In this document: piece after piece, positions 23,490 to 35,745 of the stretch
How positions within the stretch are numbered: position 1 is the first letter of the stretch
How the letters are laid out: each line of letters starts with the position of its first letter
Assembly (NCBI GenBank): GCA_004352715.1
Contig: SCFE01000028.1
Coordinates: 1,006,788-1,070,787, forward strand
Length of the DNA: 64,000 nucleotides
Source of the DNA: Hofstenia miamia
Lineage: Eukaryota; Xenacoelomorpha; Acoela
Reading direction: 5' to 3'
The notes under the pieces: generated by a model
What the model saw: the letters and a program-made list of their open reading frames with translations, nothing else
What the model was told of the DNA's origin: nothing
The model's database searches: none
Made by a program: the position numbers and the translations under genes

Positions 23490-24060
23490 ACAGAATTGGA
23501 AGTAAACAAGAGCCTTGAGGAATGCCATAATCAATCGGAAATTTGTTCCTGCGAGTTCCATTAATTTCAGTAGAATGAAACTGATCTGTGAGATACAATT
23601 TGAACCATATCAATTCTCGTGATAATCTCTTATAGGATTCTCTTATTTATATTATTGAAAGCCACACTCTGATCAAATATTATTAAAACCGTTGACTTTC
23701 AGAGACCCAAGAAATTGAGAATAAGCACTGTTTTCGTTAAAAAACTTTTTCTATATCCTGATTGAAATTCTGGAAGCACATCAAGTAAATTAAGATGTAT
23801 AATTAGTTGTTCAGAAACAGATATCAATAATTTTGAAAACAAACATGAAATTAGAAATAGGTATAAAATTGGATAAATTTAATGAGCTCAAGTATGCTTT
23901 CTTTGTAGTTTCACCAATACTTTGCATACTATAGGAAACTCTCCTGACTTGAGGGATCTATTAATGATCAATGGTAGAATGCTATGCAGCCCAGTCAAAT
24001 CCTTTAATAAATATATTGGAATGGGATCAAAAAGATATATTGAAGAAATGATAATTTAAA
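22600..24060 (-). pseudogene. LINE (L2/CR1-like) ORF2 remnant
   Basis: Minus-strand order from 24060: LLKDLTG and NRSLKSGEFP, then PEFQSGYRKSF (usual FQSGFRkghST), then an FDQSVAFNNIN block at the catalytic Asp region. WFKLYLTDQFHS and DYGIPQGSCLLPILF (palm motif GvPQGS.LGPlLF) follow. An (AT)n replaces the expected IND... stretch, then come YLGCKV and the WLPIKKRI C-terminal block. Multiple stops break it. The order and wording fit the L2/CR1/Rex group. The YxDD segment is not visible; it is probably lost at the microsatellite. Confidence 0.8.
23425..23486. repeat. (AT)n inside LINE reverse transcriptase
   Basis: About 60 bases of pure (AT)n directly after the codons for ILFTIY. In CTLD copy A the assembly breaks at this same point (10900-10919 then N). 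Confidence 0.95.
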
Positions 24061-26259
24061 AATATTGAACTGCCTTCCTAAGCACAATTTAAAAACTAAA
24101 ACTATCCAAATGAACTTGGGAAAATGGTAGACTATAATACAACAATAAGAAACCAAAAATCTCTAGATTGGACACTAAAAATTTATTAGACTAGCTTGCA
24201 CTCCAAACAGATATTGATCTTTTACCATGACAAAAAGTTTGAAAGAGCAAGCCAAAATCTGAAAAAATCTGTTCTATGCAGTGGAAACTAGTGTTAAAGT
24301 CAGCTTAAATTAATTTCAATTGAGATTCTGATTGAAATCGGCAACATGTCACCAAATCAACACAAATTAACCCGCATTTGTTTGGCAAAAATTACATAGA
24401 TTGCGTTTTACTGAGGGCACTTTTGTCTAATACAAATCAATAATTAAATTTCATGACAGCAGAACAAATACTCCTGACTGTAAAGAAAAACAAATATTTA
24501 AAGTTACATTTACAATTTTAAGTGAAAATATTAATAAAAAATGATGCAAATATAATAAATCGTGAAGTAATTGGAGTATACATGTACACTAACAAAGAAC
24601 CTAACTACTTACTTCGTGTAACGTCTTACCCTAAATATTATTTAAATACAGTGTGCTAAAAAAACTAATTGTAAGAGTACTTATAAAATTATTCTTGTCA
24701 CGGAAAAAATTACATGCCAATTACAAAATAGAGAATACTGGGAAAATTTCAAAAATAGCAATTCTGAGTGGCGAAACAAAAAGAGAACATTTTGGGAAAA
24801 ATGGTTTTACAAATTCAATACTGTTTTGTAGGAAATCATGCCACAATAGACTCTGTATACGAAAGAAGATGTGTTCCTGAATTGACATTGTTAACTTAAA
24901 GTGATTACATAAGATGTTTTCGCATAAATAAAGAATTTTATACCTCTTATTAGCAGATATGTTACTTTGTTTATCTCTTTTTATAAATATCACGAACCAT
25001 AAACACCCTAATATTTTGTATGAGACTGAGAGTGTTTTCAATGAGCACTTCATAGCAGAAATTAAACAACTATATAAGAAATTCAATGATAACTAAAAAT
25101 GGTGGGTTTTTCCTACTAGAAAGAAACTCGCGAAAAATCCACTTCTAAAGAAGTCTCACAATTCTGGGCTAGTATTATTTTGCAGTGCAAATATATGTTA
25201 AGATTTGATATCAGCTTGGTTTTCACGTGAATAAAGTGGAATTTAGATGGACCTATGCAAGTAATCTAATGTTAGTTCTTACTTTCAACATATCTGTCAC
25301 TTTGGCCTGCTTTATCTATACTGTACCTACTTTGACCTCTTTATATAAGAAAGCAATGGCCTGTTTGAAGGATCTAACTAATCTGTAAGCTGAAATCCCT
25401 TAGCATTTTCACACTTTCATTCCTAGTATAGCTGGTGCCTCTGATTATTCCAAATAGCTCTGTTTTTGATTCATACTGCTTTAGCCCCAACATGACATAC
25501 ACTCTACCTTACATAATTTTGTTCTCACTCGTGGCCAACATTTAACATCTTGATATTAGATGATTAATGTCTCAACTTTCTTACATAGACTGTATACTTC
25601 TTAGTCACCTCAACTCTTGTATATATTCATAAGGAAGAGCTGCTTAGAAAGAAGATACTAATAAGCACTGATCCTGCGCCACTTGCAATAGTTTGGATTG
25701 TAGAGGGTGCATAGCGAATTATTAAAGTTAATTCTCATTTTGAATACGTAATTGAATGAGATGATACTTTTATTCATTTTTTATTAAATGATAATTCTTA
25801 TAATATAGTTTGTATCATTACTAAACTTGATTGGTAATAATTGAAATTAAAAATGAAATTAAGAACTAATTCAGCTGTAAAACTGCAGATAAATGGGAAA
25901 AATAAGTTTTTTTCAATTCATTGTCTTTGGTTGAGAAATATTTTCATGAGAAATTATTGTAATTCGATTACCTAAGTTCCTAATTATTCATATGTACACG
26001 TAGTTGTTGTCAGAAAGAGATGTGTAAAGCAGATATAAAGTGACAAATGGCTAAACTTTAGAATACGCATTTTGTGGGGAATTTGATGTGAAATTAGAAT
26101 TAAAGAATATTTAATTCATTCAATAATAAGCATAAGAAAACAAGTATTTTTTGCTAACTATATTCCTATTGGATGCACTTGATACGGTATTTACAACCAA
26201 TATACAAATGGACAAATTTACCTTGCCGTTATGCACAATACAATGCAGTTTCAGAAAAA
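24061..26259. other. No gene recognised
   Basis: AT-rich intergenic DNA. Open frames at 24653-24880 (+) and 24721-25086 (-) overlap on opposite strands and show no known motif, so I do not call them. Confidence 0.5.
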
Positions 26260-26679
26260 TCAGTTTTGTGCACATATGTATGCAACAACCACTTCTTTGA
26301 ATCCATGAACAAGATCATAGTCATGTTTGTCACATGCTTGCATGTATAAAACGGGTATCAAGCGATGGATTGGTCTGCAGCGTCCTTTTATATTTCGCTT
26401 ATACCAACATGTACAATCAGAACAGGTTGCATTCATTAACTGATTAGGGCGCATAAATGAGTCAAATTTGGTAGGCTCTTCTTTGTATTTACAACTCTCC
26501 ACTATAAACTTATAATCTGTTGGAGAATGATCGACATTCTGAAAAGTTAAATCATTTTTCAACTGGCTTGCTGTTTTACACTTTGGAAGTCGTTGGATAG
26601 AAGATTTGTATTTTTCATTGATGTTTGAAGAAAATAGTTGAATTGAAAAGATTAACAAAACCAATTGAACTATGTGCAT
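26260..26679 (-). CDS. Secreted IL-17-like cysteine-knot cytokine
   Basis: A single uninterrupted frame of 139 codons. Residues 1-17 (MHIVQLVLLIFSIQLFS) form a signal peptide. Cysteines lie at 34, 63, 86, 89, 91, 101, 116 and 136. The C-terminal half follows the IL-17 pattern: Cys 63, then a PNQLMNATC stretch like the family's P..l.eA.C, a Cys pair at 89/91, RCRPIHRLIPVLYMQACDK (family C.Pi...i.VLr...C) and a final FKEVVVAYIC. The family usually ends VGCTCV; here the first Cys of that pair is Tyr 134. N83-A-T is a glycosylation site. IL-17s are secreted dimers that signal through IL-17 receptors with SEFIR domains. No intron is needed. Upstream, TATAAAAG lies only about 10 bases before the ATG, too close to act as a promoter for this start. 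Another cystine-knot cytokine is the alternative. Confidence 0.6.
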   Translation of the reverse strand: MHIVQLVLLIFSIQLFSSNINEKYKSSIQRLPKCKTASQLKNDLTFQNVDHSPTDYKFIVESCKYKEEPTKFDSFMRPNQLMNATCSDCTCWYKRNIKGRCRPIHRLIPVLYMQACDKHDYDLVHGFKEVVVAYICAQN

Positions 26680-28559
26680 TGAGAAAACTTTTATAAATGA
26701 GCTGATGAATGTAAGACTCGCTTTCTTATATGCATTTATTGTTAGCTTCCTAGTGGCGAAAAGCTCTTCTAAATATGCGTTTCTTTTAAATCTCAGTTAC
26801 GTCAGCGAATGCATTTATTATTCTAAAGTATTCAAGAGTAGTGTAGTTTCTACTCTACTTTACTAAGTATGTAAGGAAACTTCTAAAATTAGCTGTTTTG
26901 TAATAATCATGCATAATTTTAATTTTTTTATATGTTATCAAGTCTCGTGAACCTTTTGAAAAATTGAATTAACTGATTCCATATTGAGAATGTGCAACTT
27001 AGTTGAAAGTATGGGTGATTGCAAGATCCCATAACCATCTGATTTTAGTTACCCCATTTGAAGATTATCTTTTTGCAAAAACTATGTATATTCGGTGTAA
27101 AACTTTATGGGAACACCATGTCTCGGTGTAACCACTTGAACAGACTCGCCTCTGGAACTAAGGACTTATTCCTATTATTTCACATAAGGTATACCGATTT
27201 TACTAATTTGCCTCCACAGGATTCTTTGATTTTTCAATTTAAGTTTGTGATTATGCATGAGGTTGAACTAAGGCCTACTGTAGTCACAGCATGGCGATTT
27301 GCAGCAGTTTAAACAAAAATGAGGTCACAGAAACACTTCTCCAAAGTCCCGTATTTAGCTTAACAAATCAAATAAAGAACTATTTTGCACATCTCTGTGT
27401 TTTCTTAAGCATATTTGATTTTTTGGAAATGGTAAACACTGCATTGAAATAGGTAATTAACAATTAAAAATCATACTTCTACATTTTGAAATTAATGATT
27501 TGACCCATAAAATTCTTCTACTTTGAGATTCAACATTTCTAGAAATTGAATTCACTTCCGAACTTGTGAATCCCTCGAATCTGCTTGGTGAACCCTTTGT
27601 TCACTTTGAAGAAATGGAATGGTTGTAGACTCTCAAAGCTGAAGGGAAATTTTGGTATTATTTGTATTACATATTTGGACAGAATTTTACAACAATTCTC
27701 TTCTTGAAAGAGAATTTATTGCTTCTGTTCGTTTTTTGGGCTGCTAATCTCCAGGGCGTGACTAAATTAGTCCTTGAAATGCATTGCAATACAATTTTTT
27801 GTGACGAAAACAGTCTATCAATCACAATAGGGTGGTTAGTTTTTCTAGAGATGACTGCGGTAGCGATTTACACAATTGCGTTGGTTAGCGGTAGAATTAT
27901 GAAACAACCTGCCGTGGGATAAAATTTACATATTCAATATTTAAAATCTCTAAGTATTTTTCAAAAAAACTGTTCTGAAACAAAAACTAAGATATTTCAC
28001 ACTCAAAATATTAATAGAAAATTTCTTTAAAAATTTCATACTACTCTAATAAAATTGATCTAAATGACAAATACCTAAAAAATAGTCTTTAAACTTTTCT
28101 ACGTATGATCCATAACCCATTAAAAATTCAAAAATATCTATTTTTCCTGCGACTATTGCGGTATACCGCAGTAAAAATTTTTTATTGCGGTAAAAAACGG
28201 ACATTGCGTTGGTTAGCAATAAAATGTTTTTCTCTACGTTCGAAATATTTTACAAACCCTGTACCGCGCTCATCGCTACTGGCTACACGAGAAGATTGGG
28301 GCCGTGCGCGCAATATTTTCGTAAAAAAATAACAACTAGAATGTTTGACTGTAGCAAAATTTATCATTAAAATTACGCACCCTAAGAATGCTGCTGAAAC
28401 ATTCATTTTTATTAATGCAGTTCATGACAGGGAGGCGATTCAGAATTAGGGCACTGCGAAAATTTGAAATTGAATTCGAATCTAGAAATTTCTGGTTTGT
28501 CATGGTGGAATTTTTGCAAAAAAATGATTTAGCGGTTAACTACAGAGGTGTCAATTATT
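26680..28559. other. No gene recognised
   Basis: AT-rich DNA with short unassigned frames (27058-27312, 27662-27922, 28388-28582). The 27662 frame is hydrophobic in two stretches but matches nothing I know. Bases 28150-28200 hold GCGGTATACCGC-type palindromic words also found in the TIR element near 3340-3370. Confidence 0.45.
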
Positions 28560-28830
28560 GTATGGTATGTTGGGTTCCATGAGGATCTACCATGCGCAAC
28601 ACAGTGCTGAGGAGAAAACCTCACAGCACCAGTAGCCTCTGGTGATCAAGAGTTCCTTGACTGCCTCCACGTGGCGGGACCTGGATAGTGATTTGAAGTG
28701 TTAATTTTGCACAGTCCTAGTGTGGAACGGTGCGTGGTTGCTTTCTATGACTAACTAAATGTTAAGGAGGTCGCTTTTTACGAAGTGGTACTCCTAAAAG
28801 GATGAACAGCTGAAATGGGAACGAGAATGG
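28560..28830. other. GC-richer block of unknown nature
   Basis: Composition rises sharply relative to its surroundings (for example CCTCCACGTGGCGGGACCTG). It contains words such as CTGAGGAGAAAACCTCAC that can fold locally. No ORF, tRNA or rRNA match is apparent. A 3' untranslated end of a retroelement is one possibility. Bases 28831-29452 show nothing. Confidence 0.3.
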
Positions 28831-29452
28831 AATATGTTGGTACTACTATGGTAGGAAAGAGATTCAACAACTTTTTTAAATACGTGTTTAATTCTCATTC
28901 GTTTTTTACAAATGTGTTTCTTAAGTATTTTTTTAAAATGATAAAAGAATTCGTTTAATTAGTGACAAGAAAAGATAAGCATAATATTTTCTCCAAATCA
29001 AAACATTTTATTGAAAAAGGAGATTCTATCATTATAACTTACTAAATTCATTCATGCATTTTTTGCATTTTGCAACTTATGTAGAACGAGCGCCAACCAC
29101 ACCCCTGTGAATCCACCATTGACGTAATGTAATTTGTGAAATGTATATGATCACATAGGGAATTCCAATAAGGTAAAATCGCAAATAAAATCGACTGCGG
29201 TCGATTTTTTGTGATCGTCATAGCGCTAATTATCTAAGGTGGTTAGTCTTGCTATATACCGTCAAATGAAAATTTTGAAGTACAATTTATCAGAAGCTTT
29301 ATAAAAAGAAAAATGGCAGTGTTTAATCTAGACTCTGTCCAAACAAACACACGTCGCATCGTCTATTTAAATATAGGCCTTTTTTACTGTCATTTATGAT
29401 ATTGTTTTTTGTGTACAGCTCATAGCTGACATGACATGGCTTATGTACCTAC

Positions 29453-29760
29453 TAGAGAGTGACAATATGAGGTAAACATGTACCCGAACCCGACCAGATC
29501 GAAACATTGACATTGATTGATGCTATATGGATCTCAGTCAAATCAAATGATCATTAACATTAACCGCTTGCTGATAGAGGAAACAGCAATTCATTGGTAT
29601 TACTTAACATCTTTAATCTTTCTCAAATCAAGTGATTATTAACATGAGTAGTTTTTAATAATAAATCTAATCTTTGTACAGGAACCCGACCCGACAATTT
29701 GATATCCGAACCTGACCTAAAATCTATTCGAGTTCATCGGGTACCCGATTCCATTCTCTA
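29453..29760. mobile_element. Miniature element with ACCCGA-rich inverted ends
   Basis: The left end starts TAGAGAGTGACAATATGAGG and reaches TACCCGAACCCGACC. The right end, read inward on the minus strand, starts TAGAGAATGGAATCGGGTACC and is followed by further GGGTC/CCGA steps. The ~308-bp size and repetitive GC-rich ends suit a hAT-type MITE. A flanking duplication was not obvious. Confidence 0.4.
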
Positions 29761-30596
29761 ATGCTGACCATCCGAGGTTTTTTTCAAAAAATCTAGAAGG
29801 GAATTTGTAAAGTTAGAGGGGGAGTTAATGCCCCCTAAATGCTCTGGGCGAAACACTGAAAAATGGTATTTTTTAAATAATTATATGAATCTGAAATTCA
29901 TAGTCAACTAAGGTTCAAAGTATCTTTAAAATTCTATCGTCTGTGAGGAAGGATACTAGGCAGTTTCAGCTTATGGCACACGTCCTCTATCATAACAGTA
30001 TGACAACCTTCAGGATCTGATCAGTGAAGCTGTTTAAGAATTGAGAATTATTCTTCAGGAAGGTAGCCTGAAATAAACAATATAGGAGGTAAAGTGCGGT
30101 AGTATGAGCACCTTAGGTAAAATTGACACCACTTTTAAACTGTGCATTGTACGGTTTTCGATAGAGCCATCATATTTAAATTTGCTAAGGCAACCAGTGA
30201 GTTACTACCATAGAGAAGTACTGTAAATTATTTAATTTCTTTCTCAAGGTGTCCATAAGACTCTACTTAACCTTATTATGCCCGGATTTCGTTATTAACA
30301 TATTTTCATTCTTGATCTATATTTGGGTATTGCATGAGAATCCAGTCGCTGACTTCCAATTTAGTAGTGCTCTTTTGTGGCTAAAGTAACCCCAATTTTG
30401 TCAAATTAAGGGGGTGACTTTGGCACCTCATTTCTATTAGATTGGATTCAATGATGGACATTACAAGAAATTTGTAGAATCGATTATAGCGTATTCAAAA
30501 TTGAAATTGTCGAATGAGTCTCCCCACATTCAATCTTAATTTGTAAGCATGCGGAGGATATGAATTCGCATTTAGTGGGATATATATGCTGTATAT

Positions 30597-30600
<4 letters not shown>

Positions 30601-30640
<40 letters not shown>
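30601..30640. repeat. (TA)n microsatellite
   Basis: Nearly pure (TA)n just upstream of the LTR-like block. The preceding stretch 29761-30600 has no recognised feature. Confidence 0.9.
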
Positions 30641-30641
<1 letters not shown>

Positions 30642-30649
30642 TTATATAT

Positions 30650-31053
30650 TGTAGAGTCCCTCGGGAGCTTTTGAATTTGAATTTGATTTTATTCCTAATT
30701 TGTAATTTGTAATGATTACGTCATCCTGACGTCAACTCGGTATTTTCGAGTTAAGTTTTTATTGCTATAATTATTTCCCCTTGATGATGTGAAACGTTTT
30801 TTGTTGTCAATTAAATTTGTGAGGGAAACGTGATCGTATGATTTAAGTTGTAAACAAAGACTGGTAATTATTTTTATCATTGTATAAATAGGGCAAACAA
30901 TGTAGCAGTAATTGAGCAATAGAGTTTACATTACCTCAATGTGTTCAACTCTCTTCGAAATTTGCATTATTTATTTGATCGTATGACGCCAAGATAATTG
31001 GCGTTTCGACGTGATTTTGTTTCTTTTCTTGCTACCAATCACGTAGTCTAACA
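30650..31053 (+). mobile_element. Solo-LTR-like block
   Basis: The block begins TGTAGAGTCCCTCGGGAGC and ends at a TAACA, giving TG...CA limits. It contains a TATAAATAGGGC promoter-like box near 30884, followed by GC-poor sequence with CAATAGAGTTTACATTACC. The architecture is that of an LTR, but there is no second copy in the window and no target duplication was found. Confidence 0.3.
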
Positions 31054-31074
31054 GTGGCCTAAGTGTTAACTAGA

Positions 31075-32410
31075 GCATTCACGGATCCACCAGTTTGCAT
31101 TTTCAGTGCCCACTGAAAGCCAACTGTAAACAGCGGAAGGGTTTGTTTACTTAACAATTAAATTTCGTGCACACTACATGCACAGTAATTTACTCTTAGC
31201 CAATCAAAGGTTGCTTATTAACAAGCTCGTTTCTTATTCAACTATTAATAGGGCGATTTTTCGACCTAAAAAATTTAAAATTTTAACTTTTTTACTTAAA
31301 TACGTAATTTTTTACCTAAAGATGTTTGTGTAATATTGAGAAAAACCTTTCCACAAAAGAAGAGCACTTCTAGTGTACAGAGGATAATGTATACAACTAA
31401 AATGGTATCCAGTGAATACATATAGTTTAATAATGATAACAAGCCACTAGTGAGCAGCAGTCAGCAATGTCATAATCAGGTGCCGGATTCAGACTCAAAG
31501 CACTTTACAATAGAATTCACTTCGTAGTAATTTGTGATTTGCATTAACAATAATTTTTTTGGCCCGATCCACCGCCCTCTACCATAGTATTTAGCACCTA
31601 TATAGATTTTTTTGCATACAGCGCGCAGTGTATGCATTTCAAAATTTTGTATCGAGAGCCCAAATATATATATATATATACATAGGCGACAGGGCCATTT
31701 CAACAAGTATCAGTTTAATCCAATTTATAATAAATACTCGATCTCTGGTAAATATATCCCAGAATAGTACACTTTCGTACGTGTTTTACAATGCTACTTC
31801 AATGAAAACTCGAAGTTTGTATTAAAATGAATTAGTTAGGTTTTAGAAAGTTTCAATAAATTTAAAGTCTGTGATTCGCTTTCACTTCCACGGTAGCGAA
31901 CAACATTTTTATAAGCTGGTCGGTTAGAGGAGTACAAAACAATGTTATTAAACAAAAAATACAGCGGCCAAACTCAAATCTATAGTTACTTGAAAAAATA
32001 TTAATAAATAGGTTTCATAAAATAAGCTACAAATTTTACGAACATCTATATTACTGTACTATTAAAATATCAGAAATATCAAAAATATCATGATGTTTGT
32101 TAAATAACAGATTGATGTATTTATATTTCTAGAAATGCGTTATTACCAATACCTCGTTAAAATTGAAATTTTCTGTTTCATTAGCTAATTAATTAAGGTT
32201 ATGCAAATAGATGGGGTGTTACAAACTTACATATATTAAATATTTCTTCCATTTTTGACTTTTTATAAAATTTAATTGATTTCAGTCAAACCCAACTATA
32301 AAGCGAATCAGTTGGCATTTCGTGCACACTGATTTTGCAAACCGGTGGATTGCGCGAATGCTCCAGTTGACGCTGAGTGCAAAACCGGTGGATTGCGCGA
32401 ATAGGTTGGT
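31075..32410. repeat. Inverted-repeat arms flanking ~1.2 kb
   Basis: The left arm at about 31075-31140, read on the minus strand, gives TGCAAACTGGTGGATCCGTG and GAATGCTCTAGTTAACAC. The right arm at about 32335-32375 reads TGCAAACCGGTGGATTGCGC and GAATGCTCCAGTTGACGC. A second copy of AAACCGGTGGATTGCGCGAA follows at 32382. Divergence is high. The interior has no recognised gene; 31660-31685 is an (AT)n. Confidence 0.4.
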
Positions 32411-32514
32411 AAACAACGGAATGCTATAGCAAATATGTTGACAACTGAAAGCCAACTGTTCAGTTGTGCCAGTTTGTGATCATGAACACACCCAAAGGAG
32501 TTAATTGTTTGGAT

Positions 32515-33855
32515 GTCCCAGAAAGCCTTGTTGGCACAGAGGAAAATCTGACTTTCAAGGTTAACAAGTTCCAGTGACTTTAGATAGTCAGTATACACAA
32601 ACTTGGTGCGACTGAAGAGACGCTCACATATGTTTGAAGTCCCTGGTATCCATTGTAAATTGCCTTGGATTTTAGCCCGCTTAGCAGTTAGAATACTTTC
32701 AGCATAGTTTTCACTTTCTTCAGCTATTTCGATTTCGTTATGTTCTCACAAGTTTTCTAAACTTCATAACTCATCCACTGTCAGCGTTTTTCCTTGAATA
32801 GAGTGTATAATCCCAATTTCAAATGAAGGGCTCTGTGTAAGACTTCCTGTACCCAGATATTTATGCAAACCTGAATACTGCTCCATGGTGTGATCGAACA
32901 AAGAACGAATCTCAAAAAGATTATCCATGAATCCTGCAATTTCTTATCAATTCCAGTCGTTCTAAATCCGTAAGAAAAGATTTGGCTTGAAGGTGTTCGG
33001 AATGCGATAAAAGAAAAGGCGCAAGTTCACAGTCTTCTTTTTTGATAAATTGTTCGAGTTCAATGTACCGTTTTAGCATCTCATATGTAGAAGACCAATG
33101 TGTAGTATTTCTTGTAATTGGTCGTAGTTTTGTTTTGATCTGCAGAATTGCAGATTTATGAAAAGTATTTAACTTGATCATAAGTTGGTTGATTTTTTCC
33201 ATGGGAGGTTCAAACAGCATCATTACGGTGTGATTCGCCGCCAATGTATGGTTTACCCAGATCGTTTGCAACTCTCACATTCACTGGGGCGTTATCTCCC
33301 ACCAGAAATAAAACATTTTCAAGTGTTTTCCCGAAAATGGCAAGTGTTTCCACTAAAAATTGCTTGTAGCTCGCGTTTCCCAAATCAGCCTCATCTATAA
33401 GTGGTGAAAATCCAAGCAACGCGTGTTTAGAAACTTTCCCATTATCGCCAGGATAACAGGCAAAAATGCCCATGAAGTGGGTTGAAGTACTGGTGTCTGA
33501 CCAGCCATCAAAAATTAGTCCAAATTTGTTCGGTAATGCCAAAGAAATATTGCGCTCTACCTGCTTTGTTGTAAGATCCAAATATGTCATAAATGTAGGT
33601 CTAGATATCGGCTTCAATTTAGAATAAAGATGGCTAAAGGGATCTTCCACGAAAGAGAAAGGATAACCCTTCATAATAACCCAGTGTAACCAGCCGTAGA
33701 TGTTTTTCGCTTTATCTGAAATGAGAATGTTAGTAAAATGTTGGTTACCGCAATCTCGAATTTCCGCTAGATAATTCTTGTGCTTTTCAAGAATATGGCT
33801 CATAAGATTATTACAGCCGGACTTTGGTTTGAGTTTTCTAGTCGTTACACACTTG
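32515..33855 (-). pseudogene. hAT-superfamily transposase remnant, copy 2
   Basis: Same family as copy 1 (18095-19492). It is better preserved in the N-terminal half: one frame from 33803 to 33210 runs from HILEKHKNYL through FVEDPF, SRPTFMTYLDLTT, LIFDGWSDTSTSTHF, LLGFSPLIDEADLGN and FLVGDNAP. The DGWSD acidic residue is kept. The CASHRFNLAV motif is corrupted, and the next frame (33271-32921) carries RNTTHWSSTYEMLKRY. The C-terminal dimerisation block with TSNICERLFSRTKF is present near 32640-32600, where copy 1 has a deletion. The BED finger is truncated near 33855. Stops and frame changes make it inactive. Confidence 0.85.
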
Positions 33856-35745
33856 CATTACTAATATACTTATCCAAGAAATGATGATCACAAACAAAAG
33901 AATTTGCTGTAACTTTGTATTTATGTCTGCAAATAGCAGTAATCCACTTGTTTTTCAGTTGGTCGTCTTTGGGAAATGAAAACTGAGCACTTATTGATTA
34001 TGAATCATATCCATTACAACATTGTGGTACACAACATTTCTTCCCCATAATGAACAAATTAAATGTCATGTTTGTTACACCAGAGTAGAAGATTGAACTA
34101 ATAAATATTGTTGTTATATGAGTCAAGGGCAAAGCATGTTGTTTATTGGTTGAATAACCCGGAGAAATAATATCTCAACCGCATTGCTTAATTTCTTATC
34201 GTCTCCTATTTAAATTGAGTGCTGCAGATGGCCTGGCCTAAGTTAAACAATATATTTTAATTTTTGAAACTAGACATCTGTGCTATCAAATCCATATGCT
34301 CACTTGATTTCTTTTTAGTAAAAAAGGATAATGTGTATAATTTTGATTCACTTTGCAAGTAGTTCCTGTTGATATTAAGAAAAGTGCTAAACTATTTAAC
34401 TTCAATAAGTGAGTCTATAAACAAAATTAGCTTGGCAAGTATTCTTTTTCCAGAAAAAAATCTTCAATACTAGAACTTATAGGAGGGAACTCGTATAAGT
34501 AAATTTTTACAAAATGGCAATATTCTTGAGCAATTTTGCTGCATAAAGTGCATGGTATTTATTTAAGACCTATAAAATTTCCCCATAGGGCCAATGAAAA
34601 ATGTATATTTGAATTTAAGTTCTTATGTTTGAGATCCTAGGTTCCAAGCTCTGTTGAAAATGATTTCAACTTGCAGTTATCATCAAATTTCATAAATACT
34701 TTCTCAGATGGAGGATTTCGTCCACTGATTTCATTATTCTTTCTGATGATTGCTAATGTTGCAATTGAAACAATATTACTCCACATTCCAAAGCCAATAT
34801 GGTATCAAATTACAGGGTTTTCCTCAAAAATATAGTAGTTTAATTTAATTATTATCATGAAGACAATATTCACATTTCTTTTCTTCTTGCAATCTCAATC
34901 TTTCTTTGTTTAACTTCAGATTTGCTCATGTCTCCCCTCTTTTCAGTTTTTTTTTCGAAATGCATCTTCCATTTTATGCCTCTCCTGATTTTTCTGTAAA
35001 TGTGTTTACATCTTTCTGAATTAGTTGAACATATATCAGTGTCACAACAGTCAAACCAATACGTCTGATCAGCTTCAACCCAATTTTTATGATTGTTATT
35101 CATTTGAAACACTAATTCTAACAGTTTTGCGAGTTGGGAATACATGTTTATAAAACATACAAAAATCATTGGACTAAAAACCTTTCCAAGTGTACTTCCG
35201 TGCGTCCGTGCACCTTTTTGCACCTTTAGAATCCAAAGTGGCATAAAAGGTAATGTTATATCACATTTTATGAAGGCTCATTTTCATGAAAAGTCATTTT
35301 CATGTGAAACCTGAATAAATTCTCTTGGTAATTTAAAATGTCGGATGGAAATTTATTATGTCAGATGAACAAAATAATTTATTTTCATGATGTGGCAATA
35401 ATTATTCTGCCTAAAGTAAAAATGCATCTAAAATTGATATTCTAAGCATGCAAATAGATTCCAGTTTGCATTACCACAAGAGCAAAATACTTTCAAATTT
35501 GCAATCATGTTGGATGGACACAATTGAAATTAGATCAGTTATTTCAGCTAATGGAAAAATTTGATTTAAATAAAAAGGTCATTTCAAATACATCTTACAT
35601 TTTTCTTTCATGCCTAGGTCTATTTAAAAACAAATATTTGAGATGTCCATCAGACATAATGTAAAATCGGTGGCTGGTAGGGTAACTTAACTAGAAACTT
35701 AATTGACTCCACAAAAGGTTTAGATAGCATTTACAGAACGGCCAC
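33856..35745. other. No gene recognised; one unassigned ORF
   Basis: Intergenic DNA. A 124-codon minus-strand frame (35244-34870) has a Cys-containing middle (DCCDTDICSTNSERC) and a basic, coiled tail (KSEVKQRKIEIARRKEM). I do not recognise it and have no second line of support. Confidence 0.4.

Noticed and set aside
24721-25086. 121-codon minus-strand ORF overlapping a 75-codon plus-strand ORF
   Set aside because: Biased AT-rich composition, no motif; opposite-strand overlap suggests chance.
28560-28830. rRNA or snRNA fragment
   Set aside because: No recognisable rRNA or snRNA core sequence despite the higher GC content.
34870-35244. 124-codon minus-strand ORF with cysteines and a basic tail
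   Set aside because: No recognisable family, no second copy and no supporting context.
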